Origin: an uncultured Lachnoclostridium sp.
GTDB lineage: Bacteria; Bacillota; Clostridia; Lachnospirales; Lachnospiraceae
DNA: 13,776 nucleotides
Assembly: GCA_902464595.1 (NCBI GenBank)
Contig: CABQJX010000072.1
Location: forward strand, 1 to 13,776
Reading direction: 5' to 3'
Shown: piece by piece, positions 13,752 to 13,776 of the stretch
Numbering within the stretch: position 1 is the stretch's first letter
How the letters are laid out: the number at the start of each line of letters is the position of its first letter
The notes under the pieces: generated by a model
The model's database searches: none
What the model was told of the DNA's origin: nothing
The model's input: the letters and a program-made list of their open reading frames with translations, nothing else
Position numbers and translations under genes: made by a program

Positions 13752-13776
13752 ATAAAAAACCTCCAAGTGCCAGTCT
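13752..13776 (-). terminator. Possible half of a terminator cut by the window end
   Basis: Read on the minus strand the last bases give GGCACTTGGAGG followed by TTTTTT, like the 3' arm and U-tract of a terminator for a minus-strand gene outside the window. The partner arm is not available, so this is weak. Confidence 0.25.

Overview
The window reads as low-to-moderate GC Firmicutes chromosome, most like a gut-type Lachnospiraceae/Clostridia genome. The grounds are strong AGGAGG-type ribosome sites, sigma-A promoters with 17-bp spacers, intrinsic terminators with long A/T flanks, and the gene families present. The genus is my inference; no rRNA or marker gene is here. I see no tRNA, CRISPR array, insertion sequence or prophage.

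Layout. (1) 1-887, minus: the first 295 codons of a NifS/IscS-type cysteine desulfurase, whose C-terminus lies outside the window. Its promoter is embedded in a 13-bp-arm inverted repeat that looks like an Rrf2/IscR-type operator. (2) 1133-4457: a divergent module. A LysR-type regulator (plus) faces a two-gene minus-strand operon of a B3-like metallo-beta-lactamase-fold hydrolase followed by an SLC13/DASS-type permease. A 15-bp palindrome is centred near -65 of the hydrolase promoter, where LysR activators usually bind. I do not recognise the substrate of this module. (3) 4529-8401, minus: a fructose operon, RpiR-family regulator then fruK (1-phosphofructokinase) then fruA (fructose PTS EIIABC). 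Three near-identical palindromes flank the rpiR and fruK promoters. A long bidirectional terminator separates it from lysR.

(4) 8643-9308, plus: a divergent PAP2-superfamily membrane protein with its own promoter and terminator. (5) 9309-9615: about 300 bp without a gene, holding a 14-bp tandem repeat, a 13-bp palindrome and a promoter. (6) 9616-10914, plus: a stand-alone AAA+ ATPase with a C-terminal DUF4143 region that keeps PD-(D/E)xK-like residues. (7) 11015-12537, minus: a minimal CPBP-family membrane protease followed by a family 2 glycosyltransferase that most likely starts at GTG. (8) 12728-13657, plus: a carbamate-kinase-like protein with altered signature loops and no arginine deiminase genes beside it, followed by a terminator.

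How the parts work together. FruA imports and phosphorylates fructose, FruK makes fructose-1,6-bisphosphate, and the RpiR protein probably senses a phosphosugar and acts at the three palindromes. The permease and hydrolase probably import and open or hydrolyse a small carboxylate-type compound under LysR control (inference). The remaining genes look like independent single transcription units. The least described unit is the LysR/MBL/SLC13 module, and the best sequence-level regulatory evidence lies in the operators of regions 1 to 3.
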